Position numbers and translations under genes: made by a program
Part shown: one piece after another, positions 9,608 through 18,002 of the stretch
Numbering within the stretch: position 1 is the stretch's first letter
Layout: every line of letters begins with the position of its first letter
Assembly: GCA_027717865.1 (NCBI GenBank)
Contig: JALLOM010000003.1
Coordinates: forward strand, 1 to 40,409
Source: Acidobacteria bacterium AH-259-O06
Lineage (GTDB): Bacteria; Acidobacteriota; UBA6911; RPQK01; JADFOI01
Length of the DNA: 40,409 nt
Direction of reading: 5' to 3'
Notes under the pieces: model-generated
What the model was told of the DNA's origin: nothing
The model's database searches: none
Seen by the model: only the letters and a program-made list of their open reading frames with translations

Positions 9608-10245
9608 ATCCGTGCAGGAAACTCTGGGATCTTTTTGTTAGTTCGCGCAGACGGCTTGCACGTTTGCGCTCCCTGCTGATTGGGGTGTACGCAGGTCGAG
9701 AGGACTATGAGGCGAGACTTGCGTATGTAACGATTGAAGTACTCAATCACTGGTCGAATTTCATGCGGGCTTACTTCCTTTCCTCAATGTTCTCAGCCAT
9801 GTCCCACAGCGGAACGAAAGTAACTGCGCCGGGCCCTCGACTGAACGCTAATCAGGCGATCGGAATCGCTGTTACTACCTGGCGACCACGAGCTGTACCG
9901 AGATCTGACGGCAGCTGGCGGAGAAGAGATGAGCCCGCTTGGCACGATCCGGCCCAGATGATTCAGATCTTCAGGAAGGCAAGCCCATCGAATCTATCAG
10001 ATGTGGAGGCTGCTTTATCCACAGGTGAGAGAACGTTCTTGGATCTCCCAGTTTTTCGGAATTTCTTCGGTCATCGAAACGCAGACTCTGAGGCAGCTGC
10101 CCGGAATCTAGCCCCGCTTTACGGGATCTCAGCAACGAAGCGACCGTCCCAGATTCTAATGTCGCGACCTTTGGGGAGACCACAGCCTCTCATGATGGAT
10201 TGGATCGATCATATCTCCTTTACAATTGAGTATTTGTGCACCTGA
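9604..10245 (+). CDS. HEPN-motif protein (possible MAE_28990-like HEPN nuclease)
   Basis: 213 residues from the ATG at 9604, which overlaps the DUF262 stop as ATGA; the frame opens 36 bases earlier but the coupled start is preferred. The protein is small and mostly helical, with a long N-terminal helix rich in arginine. Near residue 152 it contains RNFFGH, which fits the HEPN ribonuclease signature R-[N/H/D]-x3-H. HEPN proteins of this size next to DUF262 genes are known in the MAE_28990/MAE_18760-like group. I assign this group from the motif, size and context; the overall similarity is not certain. If active, it would be the toxic effector of the operon, cutting RNA, with the DUF262 protein as sensor or regulator. 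Last gene of the operon. Confidence 0.7.
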   Translation: MNPCRKLWDLFVSSRRRLARLRSLLIGVYAGREDYEARLAYVTIEVLNHWSNFMRAYFLSSMFSAMSHSGTKVTAPGPRLNANQAIGIAVTTWRPRAVPRSDGSWRRRDEPAWHDPAQMIQIFRKASPSNLSDVEAALSTGERTFLDLPVFRNFFGHRNADSEAAARNLAPLYGISATKRPSQILMSRPLGRPQPLMMDWIDHISFTIEYLCT

Positions 10246-10266
10246 AGCGATTCACTAATTCATTTC

Positions 10267-10476
10267 ATGGCGAAGCAAGAGAAAAGCGTCCTTGACTATA
10301 CTGTTCCTCCTGAAGATCGTGTTCCCACCTGGCGAAAGGTCGCTTATTCACTGGTCTCGGCTCCCGAAGTCTTAATGACCGCCACTAATAGATGGCAATG
10401 TCTTCGACCGGCTGCCCGCCGAGATGTGGCTCGCAATCCCGAAGCTTCCCGAAGATCAATGCGCAGAATCGACTGA
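10267..10476 (+). pseudogene. Possible N-terminal scrap of a transporter, or spurious frame
   Basis: The first 35 or so residues (DYTVPPEDRVPTWRKVAYSL and following) faintly recall the N-terminus of NCS1-type permeases, but no transmembrane region follows. The reading frame then runs into unrelated sequence that overlaps the glycosidase-like relic. It probably marks a deletion junction at the edge of the defence island. Identification is weak. Confidence 0.25.
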
Positions 10477-11464
10477 TTCGGAGATTTCCTCACGGAGAGG
10501 CTGTGCGAGGGGTCTCCCGGGTCTTACAACAGGCTCACCTGCCTTTCGGAATCATCACCCGCAGACAGCTTGACCGGTTGAGTGATTACAAACTGGTGAT
10601 CCTTCCCAATGTCCTCCGAATGGACGAAGAGGAGGTGGCAGCGTTTCGCGACTATGTACGACGGGGCGGCTTTCTTTATGCCAGCGGAGAAACCTCACTG
10701 ACGACGACCGAAGGTCATCACAAAGAAGATTTCATGTTGGCTGACGTTTTCGGCTGTCACCTGCAGGACGAGGTGCCCTTAAACGTGAACTACATCAAAC
10801 CTGGAGATGAAGCTCTAAAACAGGCAGTGGCGCCGCAGGACTACGTCAGCGAGGTCCCCGAATCCATGCTGTCAACCATCGCGTCGCCTCCAAAAGGCGG
10901 TGGGACTCAGATCCTGCTTGCTGAAAACCCCGAAGGTGAACCGCTGGCTACGCTGACTTACCCTTACGGAAATCCCGATTTCGGGTCAGTTTTCGACCGT
11001 CGTTGGCAAGTATTCATAGTGCGCCGCCCTGGGAAGATACAAACCATCCAGTGGTCGTTCGTAACCATTTTGGGGAGGGTTGTGTTGTTTACTCGGCGCG
11101 CGTGATCGAAGCGGTAGACGCCGAAGTCAACCAGCGTCTCTTGACCGCGATTCTGAGTTCACTTCTCACTGAGCCAGTAGCTTACGGCGCCGAGGCCCAT
11201 CCTGCGGTATGGATGAACGTTCTATATCAGCCGGAGAACAATCGGTTCATCGTCGGCTTCCTCAACTATCAGGAGACCCTCCCGGTTGTACCAATCTCCC
11301 GTCTTTCATTCTGGCTTCGAGCTCCCGAGGGTAGACGAATCGTTGGTTTGCGAAGCCTGCCGGATGGAACAGAGATCAACTATACCGTGAACGGTGAGGG
11401 AACCCTCCACGCCGAAGTGGACAACCTTGATGTCTTCAAGATGTTGGCGGTTGAATTGGCTTGA
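10392..11464 (+). pseudogene. Glycosidase-like pseudogene (beta-galactosidase trimerisation-type domain), frameshifted and 5'-truncated
   Basis: The stretch from about 10485 reads as a GATase-like / GH42 trimerisation-type domain (HGEAVRGVSRVLQQAHLPFG, then LVILPNVLRMDEEEV and YVRRGGFLYASGETSL). The first frame loses similarity at 11006 and a second frame continues directly with ASIHSAPPWEDTNHPVVV. Adding one base after the TGG at 11004-11006 joins the two into one protein, so this is a one-base deletion. The catalytic barrel expected at the N-terminus is missing; the 5' end runs into unrelated frames. Similar C-terminal parts occur in GH42-like or hypothetical glycosyl hydrolase families of Acidobacteria and Planctomycetes. 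A non-functional remnant is the simplest reading. Confidence 0.72.
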
Positions 11465-11551
11465 GGTTGCTGGCACACAGAAGGAACAAGCTCGAAGTTT
11501 CAACCCTTGTGAAACAATCTGACGGGGGTTGGCAGATGATAGGGAACCGCT

Positions 11552-11980
11552 TCACGCCAGTGGGTTCTTCCAGGTAAGTCCCGGAAATCGGGCGAAGTCC
11601 GCGTCAGTCGAGCAGAGCGTCAACCCGTGCTCAATCGCCAGTGCGGCCAAGTGGGCATCCGGGACGTGATTGGCCCGCAATGCACTGTCTTGGAGTAGAG
11701 ACCCGAGAACCTGCCGATGGCTTTCCGTGGGTAACGGGATCCAGCCGGCCGGACAATCCAACCACTCCTCGACTTGTCGCCAAGCTCCTTCTATAGACTC
11801 GGGGCGTTCGAAGACACGTGGGTTCGACACCAGTCGAACGAACCCCAACAGACTGGGCCAGGGTAGCCCGACTTTCACCGCACCGTTTAAGTGTGAATCC
11901 AACCAGTCCCGGGCAGCTTCGTGCTGCGCGAAAGAGGACACCCGGGCATAAATCAGTAGATTGGCGTCAACCAGTATCAT
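11552..11980 (-). CDS. vapC: VapC-type PIN-domain toxin ribonuclease
   Basis: 142 residues, the normal PIN-toxin length. Acidic residues at the expected places are D5 (MILVDANLL), D108 (VPDAHLAAL) and D126/D128 (STDADFARF). The middle segment LPWPSLLGFVRLVSNPRVF is typical of the subfamily first described in Mycobacterium tuberculosis. VapC toxins cleave specific RNAs with a metal ion bound by these acidic residues. The gene starts within the vapB stop (ATGA overlap at 11977-11980), the standard antitoxin-toxin order. It appears intact, unlike the glycosidase relic next to it. Confidence 0.93.
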   Translation of the reverse strand: MILVDANLLIYARVSSFAQHEAARDWLDSHLNGAVKVGLPWPSLLGFVRLVSNPRVFERPESIEGAWRQVEEWLDCPAGWIPLPTESHRQVLGSLLQDSALRANHVPDAHLAALAIEHGLTLCSTDADFARFPGLTWKNPLA

Positions 11981-12225
11981 CGGAAGGATTCCCCTTCTGC
12001 CACAGCCAGAGCCTCGGAGACGTCATCAATACTGCCAACCAGGCATCGGCCGAGGGCGATTCCCTCTGTTCGATACGGTTTGCGCTCCCGATCAGGCATT
12101 TCTGCTTGCTGCAGCCCGAGTCGAAGCAAGTCATTGACGATTCGTTTTAGACTGGAGTTGCTTTTTTTCCGCAGCCGGTTCAGCTGCACCGCAACATCTT
12201 CGTCGAGTGTCAGCGTGGTTCTCAT
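11977..12225 (-). CDS. vapB: VapB-type ribbon-helix-helix antitoxin
   Basis: 82 residues. The N-terminal MRTTLTLDEDVAVQLNRLRK is a ribbon-helix-helix DNA-binding strand and helix; the second helix SSLKRIVNDLLRLGL follows. The polar C-terminal part would wrap the toxin. The complex normally represses its own promoter; a candidate operator overlaps the promoter just upstream. The ATG at 12225 has no visible Shine-Dalgarno sequence and lies next to the predicted transcription start, so the message may be leaderless. Confidence 0.9.
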   Translation of the reverse strand: MRTTLTLDEDVAVQLNRLRKKSNSSLKRIVNDLLRLGLQQAEMPDRERKPYRTEGIALGRCLVGSIDDVSEALAVAEGESFR

Positions 12226-12262
12226 ACATCACAGCATATAGCATCTGATGTTATGATGTCAA
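12226..12262 (-). promoter_or_regulatory. vapBC promoter with candidate operator
   Basis: On the minus strand a perfect TTGACA (12257-12262) is followed after 18 bases by TATGCT (12233-12238), a fair -10 box. Inside this promoter lies an inverted repeat: ACATCA (12226-12231) and TGATGT (12246-12251), with a further TGATGT copy at 12254-12259. This arrangement suits binding of two RHH dimers. The predicted transcript would begin within a few bases of the vapB start codon. Confidence 0.55.
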
Positions 12263-12320
12263 ATTATCAGCAGAATGATGCCGTGCTGTTCAAAAATTCA
12301 ACCGAATCGTAAGTACTTAT

Positions 12321-12875
12321 CTACTCGATCTCGAACAAGAGATCTCCTGGGTTGACCCTTTCGCCTTGCCTGACTTTGCAGGTTCTCACGGTGCCGGACT
12401 TCGGCGATCTTAACTCATTTTGCATCTTCATGGCCTCGATAATAAGCAGACCCTGTCCAACTTCGACTCTCTGGCCCTCGGCAGCCAGAACGGCGATGAC
12501 CTTTCCTGGCATTTGGGCCCTCAGGGATGCCACACCCGCCATGTGGGGCCGAACCGACTCGAGCCGCAGTTTGTCTTTCAGGCTGTAGATCTGGATCGAG
12601 AAGGTTCGATTGCGCCAATCAATGAGCAGCCGGTGTGCTGTCTCGGTGACGAGGACGTCTTCAATCTTTCCCTTGATTTCTAAGGTCCAACGTCCCTGGC
12701 TGCGACTCAGGACGCGAACCGGCAGCACTTGCTCCCCGTCGGGTCGATGGATTTTTATTTCAAAGTATGATCCCTGCTCGGGGCTGTCTCGCTCCTCTAA
12801 TTCGATGAGATAGGTCTGATTGTCGTACTGGGCCTCAAGTTTCACGCCGTGCTGCTCGCCCCAAGACGTTACCAT
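12321..12875 (-). CDS. Biotin carboxyl carrier protein of an acyl-CoA carboxylase
   Basis: 184 residues from the ATG at 12875. The C-terminal biotinyl/lipoyl domain carries EAMKMQNEL with the biotin-accepting lysine near residue 150, flanked by the expected MPGKV and hairpin glycines. The N-terminal 100 residues are a beta-rich domain as in acetyl/propionyl-CoA carboxylase carrier subunits. The frame is open upstream to 13016 but that portion overlaps the biotin carboxylase in another frame. The ATG lies 25 bases after the carboxylase stop; no strong ribosome-binding site is visible, so translation may be coupled. Together with the next two minus-strand genes it forms a split acyl-CoA carboxylase. 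Confidence 0.9.
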   Translation of the reverse strand: MVTSWGEQHGVKLEAQYDNQTYLIELEERDSPEQGSYFEIKIHRPDGEQVLPVRVLSRSQGRWTLEIKGKIEDVLVTETAHRLLIDWRNRTFSIQIYSLKDKLRLESVRPHMAGVASLRAQMPGKVIAVLAAEGQRVEVGQGLLIIEAMKMQNELRSPKSGTVRTCKVRQGERVNPGDLLFEIE

Positions 12876-12900
12876 ACTTATGAGGCGAGGCAGTTCGTTT

Positions 12901-14424
12901 TCACCATTTGCGGAATCGATTGGGGAAGCGCCCGTAATTCTTCCACAGACTATAGGCGCGTTGGGATCTCCGTTTCGGTGTGTGGGCCTGATGGAAGTGG
13001 TCGATAGCAGCGGCAATCAAAGGGATCGTTTCGGCTTTTTCCAGCTCCTTTTCCATCCTCTCCACTAATTGGTGCTCGTCAATAAAGTGCGTGTGAAGGC
13101 CGCCATTAACGAATATGGGATGAGAGAGGAGGACTTCAAAGAAAGGAATTGTGGTCCGCACACCCGCGATCTTGTATTCACGCAGAGCCCTTCGCATTCG
13201 AACAATAGCTTGTTTCCGGCCCTCTCCGTAGGCCACCACCTTAGAGATGAGTGGATCGTACTCAATGGGAATGGTAGATCCGGCACAAACGCCGCTATCA
13301 GTGCGGACGCCGGGACCGGAAGGCTCAAAATAAGTGTTGATCTTGCCGGGCGAAGGCGAAAACTTGTCTTGAGGATCTTCAGCGTAGACGCGACATTCAA
13401 TGGCGGCGCCGCCAAGCCGGATGTCTTCCTGACCATAGCGCAGCTTTCGTCCTGCAGCGACAAGGATTTGCTCGCGTACCAGATCGATGCCCGTCACCAT
13501 TTCCGTGACCGGGTGCTCCACCTGAAGGCGAGTATTCATCTCCAGGAAATAAAACTTGCACTCTTCGGGTGTACTCGCTGCCTCGACCATAAACTCGACC
13601 GTTCCCGCATTGTAATAATCGGCAGTCCTGGCAACGGCCACAGCTGCTTCGCCAAGTCTCTGCCGGAGCTCATTGTCAACCAGAGGCGACGGGCTTTCTT
13701 CAACAAGTTTCTGGTGACGCCGCTGAATAGAGCATTCCCTTTCTGCAAGGTGAATTAAGTTGCCCTCCAGGTCCCCCAGCACTTGAATCTCAATGTGACG
13801 CGGTTTGACCAGGTACTTTTCCATAAAGACAGTCGGGTCATTAAAGGAGGACCTGGCTTCGCTGCGGGCCGTTTCATAAACGGACCGGAGCTCCTGCTCA
13901 GTGGAGACTACCCTTAAGCCTTTGCCTCCGCCTCCAGCACTGGCCTTGAGCATCACCGGGTATCCGATTTGAGAAGCGGCCGTCAGAGCGTCTTCCATCG
14001 ACTGAAGGGCTCTCTCGGTACCCGGCACGATCCGTACTCCAGCCTCATGAACGGCTGCCCGGCTGGCAATCTTGTTCCCCATCAACTTCATGGAGGCAGC
14101 TGAGGGGCCAATGAACACCAACCTGGAGTCCGCACAGGCCTGGGCGAATTTCTCATTTTCTGCCAGGAAACCGTATCCAGGGTGGATTGCCTCCGCTCCA
14201 GACTTTTGCGCGGCATCGATGATCTTTTCGATTACCAGGTAGCTTTGCGTGGATGGGGAAGGCCCGATGCAGCGAGCCTCATCGGACAGCTTGACGTGAA
14301 GGGCCTCTCGATCAGCGTCTGAATAGACCACTACCGGCGATATACCCAGATCCCGACAGGCCCGGATAATTCGGACTGCAATCTCCCCCCGATTGGCGAT
14401 TAGAATCTTTTTGAATGGCGGCAT
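12901..14424 (-). CDS. accC: Biotin carboxylase subunit of an acyl-CoA carboxylase
   Basis: 507 residues. The N-terminal domain begins KKILIANRGEIAVRIIRACR; the ATP-grasp domain has the glycine-rich loop ASAGGGGKGLR near 165-175; the signature MNTRLQVEHPVTE and the C-terminal biotin carboxylase domain follow. It carboxylates biotin using bicarbonate and ATP. Length is slightly above the usual 450 because of a basic tail (about 480-507) with no recognised domain. The gene is read between the carboxyltransferase and the carrier protein. The substrate of the complex (acetyl- or propionyl-CoA) cannot be fixed from this subunit; the accC symbol is used by family similarity. Confidence 0.94.
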   Translation of the reverse strand: MPPFKKILIANRGEIAVRIIRACRDLGISPVVVYSDADREALHVKLSDEARCIGPSPSTQSYLVIEKIIDAAQKSGAEAIHPGYGFLAENEKFAQACADSRLVFIGPSAASMKLMGNKIASRAAVHEAGVRIVPGTERALQSMEDALTAASQIGYPVMLKASAGGGGKGLRVVSTEQELRSVYETARSEARSSFNDPTVFMEKYLVKPRHIEIQVLGDLEGNLIHLAERECSIQRRHQKLVEESPSPLVDNELRQRLGEAAVAVARTADYYNAGTVEFMVEAASTPEECKFYFLEMNTRLQVEHPVTEMVTGIDLVREQILVAAGRKLRYGQEDIRLGGAAIECRVYAEDPQDKFSPSPGKINTYFEPSGPGVRTDSGVCAGSTIPIEYDPLISKVVAYGEGRKQAIVRMRRALREYKIAGVRTTIPFFEVLLSHPIFVNGGLHTHFIDEHQLVERMEKELEKAETIPLIAAAIDHFHQAHTPKRRSQRAYSLWKNYGRFPNRFRKW

Positions 14425-14429
14425 TTTAC

Positions 14430-14556
14430 CAGGAGCCAGAATCCAGAATTCAGAATCCAGAAGGCTGACCGCCGGCGACTGACAATACTCAACAGCTCAC
14501 AGCTCAAAACTCAGAACTCAGGACTCAGAACTCACAGCTCAACAGCTCAAAAGCTT
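14430..14556. repeat. Degenerate heptamer repeat tract
   Basis: The gap between the carboxyltransferase and biotin carboxylase genes is nearly all seven-base repeats. First comes CAGAATC/CAGAATT/CAGAATC/CAGAAGG, then a run of AACTCAG-AACTCAG-GACTCAG-AACTCAC type units with AGCTCAA variants. The unit changes within the tract, but the seven-base period holds over most of it. Confidence 0.85.
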
Positions 14557-14559
14557 CAG

Positions 14560-16110
14560 TCACAGCGGTATATTTCCATGCTTTCGGGGCGGATTCGTAT
14601 CACGCTTGTTGGCAGTCATCTCCAGAGCCCGAATGAGTTTGGACCGTGTGTGCTGAGGCTCAATGACCTCGTCAATATAGCCTCGCTGCGCGGCAATGTA
14701 GGGATTGGCGAATTTCCTTCGAAATTCTTCCACTTTCTCCTCTTTAAATTTCTGCGGATCAGAACTCGCCTCAAGTTCTTTACGGTATAAGATTTCTACA
14801 GCCCCTTGTGGACCCATCACGGCAATTTCAGCCGTCGGATACGCGTAATTCATGTCCGCCCGGATGTGTTTGGATGCCATTACACAGTAGGCCCCCCCAT
14901 AAGCCTTGCGTGTGATGAGTGTGATCTTGGGCACCGTTGCCTCGGCAAAGGCATAAAGAAGTTTAGCGCCGTGTTTAATGACCCCACCATGTTCCTGGCT
15001 GACCCCGGGTAGAAACCCCGGCACGTCTTCAAAGACTACGAGGGGGATGTTAAAAGCATCACAAAAGCGAACGAACCGAGCTGCTTTGACTGACGAGTTA
15101 ATGTCCAGAGTTCCTGCCAGGACGGCCGGCTGGTTGGAGACAATTCCCACCGGAAACCCGTTTAATCGAGCAAACCCGATCACGATGTTTTCGGCAAAGT
15201 GGGGATGCACCTCAACAAAGTCGTGGTCGTCCACGACCGAGTGGATGACATCCTTGATATCGTACGGCTTATCGGGATCGGCGGGGACGAGTGTGTTCAA
15301 CTTTGGATCAACCCTGTCCGGGTTGTCCGAAGACTCTTGATGAGGCGGATCCTCCATGTTATTTGAAGGAAGAAAGGAGAGTAGCTTACGGATCTTAGCC
15401 AGGCATTCTTCATCGCTGTTGGCGGCAAAGTGGGCCACTCCGCTGGTGGTGGTGTGGGTGGTAGCTCCTCCCAGTTCGGATTTTGTCACTTCTTCCTGAG
15501 TGACAGTCTTGATGACGTCCGGCCCTGTAATGAACATGTAACTCGTCTTGTGCACCATAAAAATGAAGTCAGTAATGGCAGGCGAATAGACGGCTCCGCC
15601 GGCACAGGGACCCATAATTGCGGAAATTTGCGGAATTACACCACTAGCAAGAGTGTTGCGCAAGAAAATGTCGGCATAGCCGGCCAGGCTAACCACCCCT
15701 TCCTGTATGCGGGCCCCTCCGCTGTCATTGAGACCGATGACCGGGGCCCCCATTTTCATGGCCAGGTCCATCAGCTTGCAGATTTTGGCGGCGTAGGTCT
15801 CAGAGAGGCTTCCCCCAAAAACTGTGAAGTCCTGGGCAAAGACGTAGAGCAGGCGACCATCGATCTTGCCATAACCGGTAATCACCCCATCCCCTGGGAT
15901 CTTTCTTTGTTCCATTCCCAGGTCGGAACAGCGGTGCACCACAAACTTGTCTGATTCCTCAAAAGTGCCTTCGTCGAGGAGAAAATGAATACGTTCTCGA
16001 GCCGTCAGCTTACCCGCTTTGTGCTGCCGCTCAATGCGTTCCTCACCGCCACCTTTTTCCGCCTCAAGATGACGATCTCGCAGCTCCTTTAGTTTTTCCT
16101 CAACGTCCAT
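14560..16110 (-). CDS. Acyl-CoA carboxylase carboxyltransferase subunit (propionyl-CoA / methylmalonyl-CoA type)
   Basis: 516 residues from the ATG at 16110, giving the normal family length. Two crotonase-like halves are visible. The N-terminal one has [20 protein letters not shown] and a [12 protein letters not shown] oxyanion-hole segment; the C-terminal one has [20 protein letters not shown] and [14 protein letters not shown]. It transfers carboxyl from biotin to the acyl-CoA. The sequence style matches MmdA/PccB proteins. The frame is open 13 codons upstream, but those codons (ELGTWNLE) are a translation of the heptamer repeat and are unlikely to be protein. The shorter start has AAAAGG just upstream at a tight spacing. 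Confidence 0.94.
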   Translation of the reverse strand: MDVEEKLKELRDRHLEAEKGGGEERIERQHKAGKLTARERIHFLLDEGTFEESDKFVVHRCSDLGMEQRKIPGDGVITGYGKIDGRLLYVFAQDFTVFGGSLSETYAAKICKLMDLAMKMGAPVIGLNDSGGARIQEGVVSLAGYADIFLRNTLASGVIPQISAIMGPCAGGAVYSPAITDFIFMVHKTSYMFITGPDVIKTVTQEEVTKSELGGATTHTTTSGVAHFAANSDEECLAKIRKLLSFLPSNNMEDPPHQESSDNPDRVDPKLNTLVPADPDKPYDIKDVIHSVVDDHDFVEVHPHFAENIVIGFARLNGFPVGIVSNQPAVLAGTLDINSSVKAARFVRFCDAFNIPLVVFEDVPGFLPGVSQEHGGVIKHGAKLLYAFAEATVPKITLITRKAYGGAYCVMASKHIRADMNYAYPTAEIAVMGPQGAVEILYRKELEASSDPQKFKEEKVEEFRRKFANPYIAAQRGYIDEVIEPQHTRSKLIRALEMTANKRDTNPPRKHGNIPL

Positions 16111-16119
16111 GTCCTTTTG

Positions 16120-16229
16120 AAGTTCCAAGTTCCAGGTTCCAAGTTCCAAGTTCCAGGTTTCAGGTTTCAGGTTGAAGTCTGAGAATTCTCTTCTGGATTC
16201 TGACTTCTGACTCCTGGCTCCTGGCTCCC
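16120..16229. repeat. Degenerate heptamer repeat tract
   Basis: TTCCAAG, TTCCAGG and TTTCAGG units are strung in tandem, then TTCTGGA/TTCTGAC and TCCTGGC units. The tract fills the gap between the aldolase stop and the carboxyltransferase start. Its 5' part supplies the false N-terminal extension of the carboxyltransferase frame. Confidence 0.88.
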
Positions 16230-16230
16230 T

Positions 16231-16887
16231 TCAACTGTGAACGAGCTGCTTTTGCCTTTCCCAATCGGCGAGAAACTTCTGCAGTCCGATGTCGCTGAGC
16301 GGGTGTTTAACCAGTTGGTTCAGCACCTTGTAAGGTAATGTCGCGATGTGGGCACCCAATTTGGCTGCCTTCAGAACATGCAGTGGATGGCGGATGGAGG
16401 CAACCAAGAGCTCGGTTTTAAACTGGTAGTTATCGTAGATGGTGAGGATGTCGGAGATAAGATCCAGACCATCGGCACTGATATCATCCAACCTTCCCAC
16501 AAAAGGGCTGACAATGCTTGCCCCATTCTTGGCAGCCAGCAGTGCCTGGGTAGCACTGAAAACCAGGGTGACATTGACCCGGATACCTTCCTGACTCACT
16601 ACGTGCAAAGCCTTCAGACCCTCACGGATCATGGGTATCTTGACGACGACATTTTTGTGGATCTTGGCCAGTCGCCGCGCTTCGTCGATAATTTCCTGTG
16701 ATTCGGTCGACACCACTTCAAGGCTCACCGGGCCATCCACCAGGTCACAGATCTCTTTTGCCACCTCTTCCAGATCTCTTCCCTCCTTGGCAACCAGGGA
16801 TGGATTGGTGGTAACACCATCCACAATTCCCATTGACACGCCTTCACGGATTTCCTCAATGTTAGCCGTGTCCAGAAAGAATTTCAT
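16231..16887 (-). CDS. Transaldolase / fructose-6-phosphate aldolase family protein
   Basis: 218 residues, the compact single-domain class of transaldolases. [16 protein letters not shown] and GVTTNPSL are hallmark segments. The Schiff-base lysine is K83 in [26 protein letters not shown] and [10 protein letters not shown] give the phosphate-binding part. It could act as transaldolase in the pentose phosphate pathway or as an aldolase making fructose 6-phosphate; sequence alone does not settle it. A strong AAGGAGGAA ribosome-binding site precedes the start, which overlaps the stop of the upstream lipoprotein gene (ATGA). Confidence 0.93.
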   Translation of the reverse strand: MKFFLDTANIEEIREGVSMGIVDGVTTNPSLVAKEGRDLEEVAKEICDLVDGPVSLEVVSTESQEIIDEARRLAKIHKNVVVKIPMIREGLKALHVVSQEGIRVNVTLVFSATQALLAAKNGASIVSPFVGRLDDISADGLDLISDILTIYDNYQFKTELLVASIRHPLHVLKAAKLGAHIATLPYKVLNQLVKHPLSDIGLQKFLADWERQKQLVHS

Positions 16888-17969
16888 CGTATTCCTCCTT
16901 TTGGTCCTTCTATTATACTGATACTCACCGTTTCCGATTTCGGACTTTCGTTCCCCGCCTTGTCGACGGCGGAAACCTGATAGTAGTAGGTCTTACCTGA
17001 GGTTACCGATTCATCCTGGTAAATGTTGATCCTAACCAATTGCGATGACTTTTCTAGCTGGTTCGGATCTGTTCCTCGATAGACAAAGTAACCTCTCAGA
17101 TCCGCTTCTTTGTTTGCATCCCAGAAAATTCTAACTTTTCCCTCTAAGTCAAGGGCGGTAATATTTTGAGGAACTGAAGGGGGGAACTCATCTCTCGGAA
17201 CCACTTTTAGTGTGTCACTAAATTCACTGAGAATCAGAGGATCCGCCCTGCGGGTGACACTTTGCACCTGGTAAGATTGCACTTCTCCGAACTGAAATTC
17301 AAGGTCGGTATATTCTGGGTTGCTAACAAAGTGTTCCGAGTTCACGAGATAACCCACCAAGTGGACCGGTCGAGAACCATCGATATTCTCTGTGGGCGGA
17401 TCCCATCTCACCATGATTCGATCTTGCTGAACCTCCCGTCTCAGATTGCTCGGCGGCTGGGCGGGAGGGAGGCGTGCAGCCTGAACCATGTTTGAAAAAG
17501 GGGATCGGCGCCCCTGGCGGTTGACGAAACGAAGTGTGTAGCTGCACGTTTGGCTGAGCCCCGGGCGATCTTCGAAAAGAAATTTCTCCTGTTCCCGGTA
17601 GACCAAAAGCTTATTGCGCTCGATACGAGCTAGCGGTTCAGCTTCCTCACTCGGGGTGAGAATCGTCCCGCACTGGCGGTAGACCTCTACCCACCGAATC
17701 TCTTCAGGCGGAAGTGAGAACACGATCTGGAAACGATCTCCTGCCTGGATCCCTTCCAGGTCGGTCACAGTACCTGGATGGAGAATCACAGGAGGAAGTG
17801 GATCTGCCACCTTGGCACAAGCACTGAGCAAGAGGCAGCTGACAGCTGAGAGCTGACAACTGACAACTGACAACTGAGAACTGGGGAGGTGTGTCGAGGT
17901 ATTTAAGAGGAGCAAGCCAACCAACAATCGATGACGGGTGCTTGGATGCGTGCAGTTGGCACTTCTCAC
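16884..17969 (-). CDS. Fibronectin type III-like lipoprotein with repeat-derived signal peptide
   Basis: The frame is open to 18008; the GTG at 17969 is chosen because GGAG (17977-17980) lies seven bases upstream. The lipobox LSAC has its cysteine codon at 17817-17819. After it come two or three beta-sandwich modules. The last two read like fibronectin type III domains ([10 protein letters not shown]...; [20 protein letters not shown]...[16 protein letters not shown]). The signal peptide is odd: [20 protein letters not shown] is a direct translation of the heptamer repeats seen between genes here. Another cysteine (VVSC) could also be lipidated. Likely a lipid-anchored surface or periplasmic protein; no enzymatic motif. 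It is translationally coupled to the aldolase gene. Confidence 0.8.
   Translation of the reverse strand: MRSANCTHPSTRHRLLVGLLLLNTSTHLPSSQLSVVSCQLSAVSCLLLSACAKVADPLPPVILHPGTVTDLEGIQAGDRFQIVFSLPPEEIRWVEVYRQCGTILTPSEEAEPLARIERNKLLVYREQEKFLFEDRPGLSQTCSYTLRFVNRQGRRSPFSNMVQAARLPPAQPPSNLRREVQQDRIMVRWDPPTENIDGSRPVHLVGYLVNSEHFVSNPEYTDLEFQFGEVQSYQVQSVTRRADPLILSEFSDTLKVVPRDEFPPSVPQNITALDLEGKVRIFWDANKEADLRGYFVYRGTDPNQLEKSSQLVRINIYQDESVTSGKTYYYQVSAVDKAGNESPKSETVSISIIEGPKGGIR
17832..17884. repeat. Heptamer repeat tract inside the lipoprotein gene
   Basis: TGACAAC-TGACAAC-TGACAAC-TGAGAAC and CAGCTGA/GAGCTGA units. They lie within the coding region upstream of the lipobox and encode the serine/valine/leucine-rich signal segment. 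Three heptamers make 21 bases, so the repeat reads as a seven-residue protein repeat without breaking the frame. Confidence 0.85.
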
Positions 17970-18002
17970 ACGAAGGCTCCGTTCCAGCTTGAAGGCTCCA
18001 AG

